Of a DNA stretch of 64,000 bases, positions 61,537 to 64,000 are shown piece after piece. The stretch is from Ruegeria sp. AD91A. Lineage in GTDB: Bacteria; Pseudomonadota; Alphaproteobacteria; Rhodobacterales; Rhodobacteraceae. Numbering within the stretch: the first letter of the stretch is position 1; each line of letters opens with the position of its first letter. The stretch spans positions 2,556,001-2,620,000 of the forward strand of contig NZ_CP031946.1 of NCBI RefSeq assembly GCF_003443535.1, given 5' to 3'. The notes beneath the pieces are model-generated. The model saw only the letters and a program-made list of their open reading frames with translations. It was not told where the DNA came from and made no database searches. A program made the translations under genes and the position numbers.

Positions 61537-64000
<2,464 letters not shown>

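Overview
The window comes from a marine alphaproteobacterium, most likely of the Roseobacter group (Rhodobacteraceae). The evidence is the 23S-5S-tRNA-fMet order at the right end, the overall gene style (hydantoinase, polyamine ABC, sulfatase, Rieske oxygenase, Anbu-type proteasome operon), and many short degenerate intergenic repeats of a kind I associate with this family. It is a mixture of intact operons and heavily decayed accessory DNA.

Layout. 1-3.8 kb: an RpiR-type regulator (cut by the window edge) heads a plus-strand operon of a Rieske oxygenase, a Cys-Cys racemase/decarboxylase-fold enzyme, a sulfotransferase-like protein and a carboxymuconolactone-decarboxylase-family protein. 3.8-10.1 kb: the most unusual region. 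It has a TPR regulator, a small peptide that looks like a nitrile-hydratase-leader (NHLP/TOMM) RiPP precursor, a divergent stand-alone YcaO protein, a 453-residue protein I cannot assign and a vanadium-haloperoxidase-like protein with an altered metal pocket. 10.8-14.5 kb: a GFA protein, two broken glutathione S-transferases, a cupredoxin/DUF4142 pair and a graveyard of IS3 and DUF2924 fragments. 14.5-25.1 kb: a minus-strand catabolic operon (LysR, HyuA, HyuB, DAO-type oxidase, HpaI-type aldolase, an internally deleted aminotransferase, epimerase, intact aminotransferase, ornithine-cyclodeaminase-like enzyme).

25-37 kb: sulfatase C-terminal remnant, a small membrane protein, a membrane TPR regulator, then a plus-strand operon (small protein, secreted MBL hydrolase, HlyD adaptor, ABC ATPase, FtsX-type permease with a histidine-rich loop, DUF3299) and a secreted DUF3604 protein. 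A decayed P4-type integrase lies beside tRNA-Ser(GCT), marking an old island boundary. 37.7-42.3 kb: IS5 remnants flank a two-TM potassium channel and an AI-2E transporter/HlyD/DUF2955 operon. 42.2-42.34 kb repeats the DNA downstream of tRNA-fMet found near 61 kb, including the tRNA 3' end.

42.5-46.5 kb: a complete Anbu operon (ATP-grasp, alpha-E, transglutaminase, Anbu). 47.2-55.1 kb: a LuxR regulator, then a polyamine-type ABC transporter (ATPase, two permeases, binding protein) followed by a serine hydrolase and a YtcJ-like amidohydrolase, which suggests uptake then hydrolysis of an amide-containing substrate. 55.5-60.9 kb: AraC regulator divergent from a ribbon-helix-helix protein coupled to an arylsulfatase and an outer-membrane-like protein, then a frameshifted DUF1254/DUF1214 gene. 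61.1-64.0 kb: tRNA-fMet, 5S and the 3' part of 23S rRNA, all on the minus strand.
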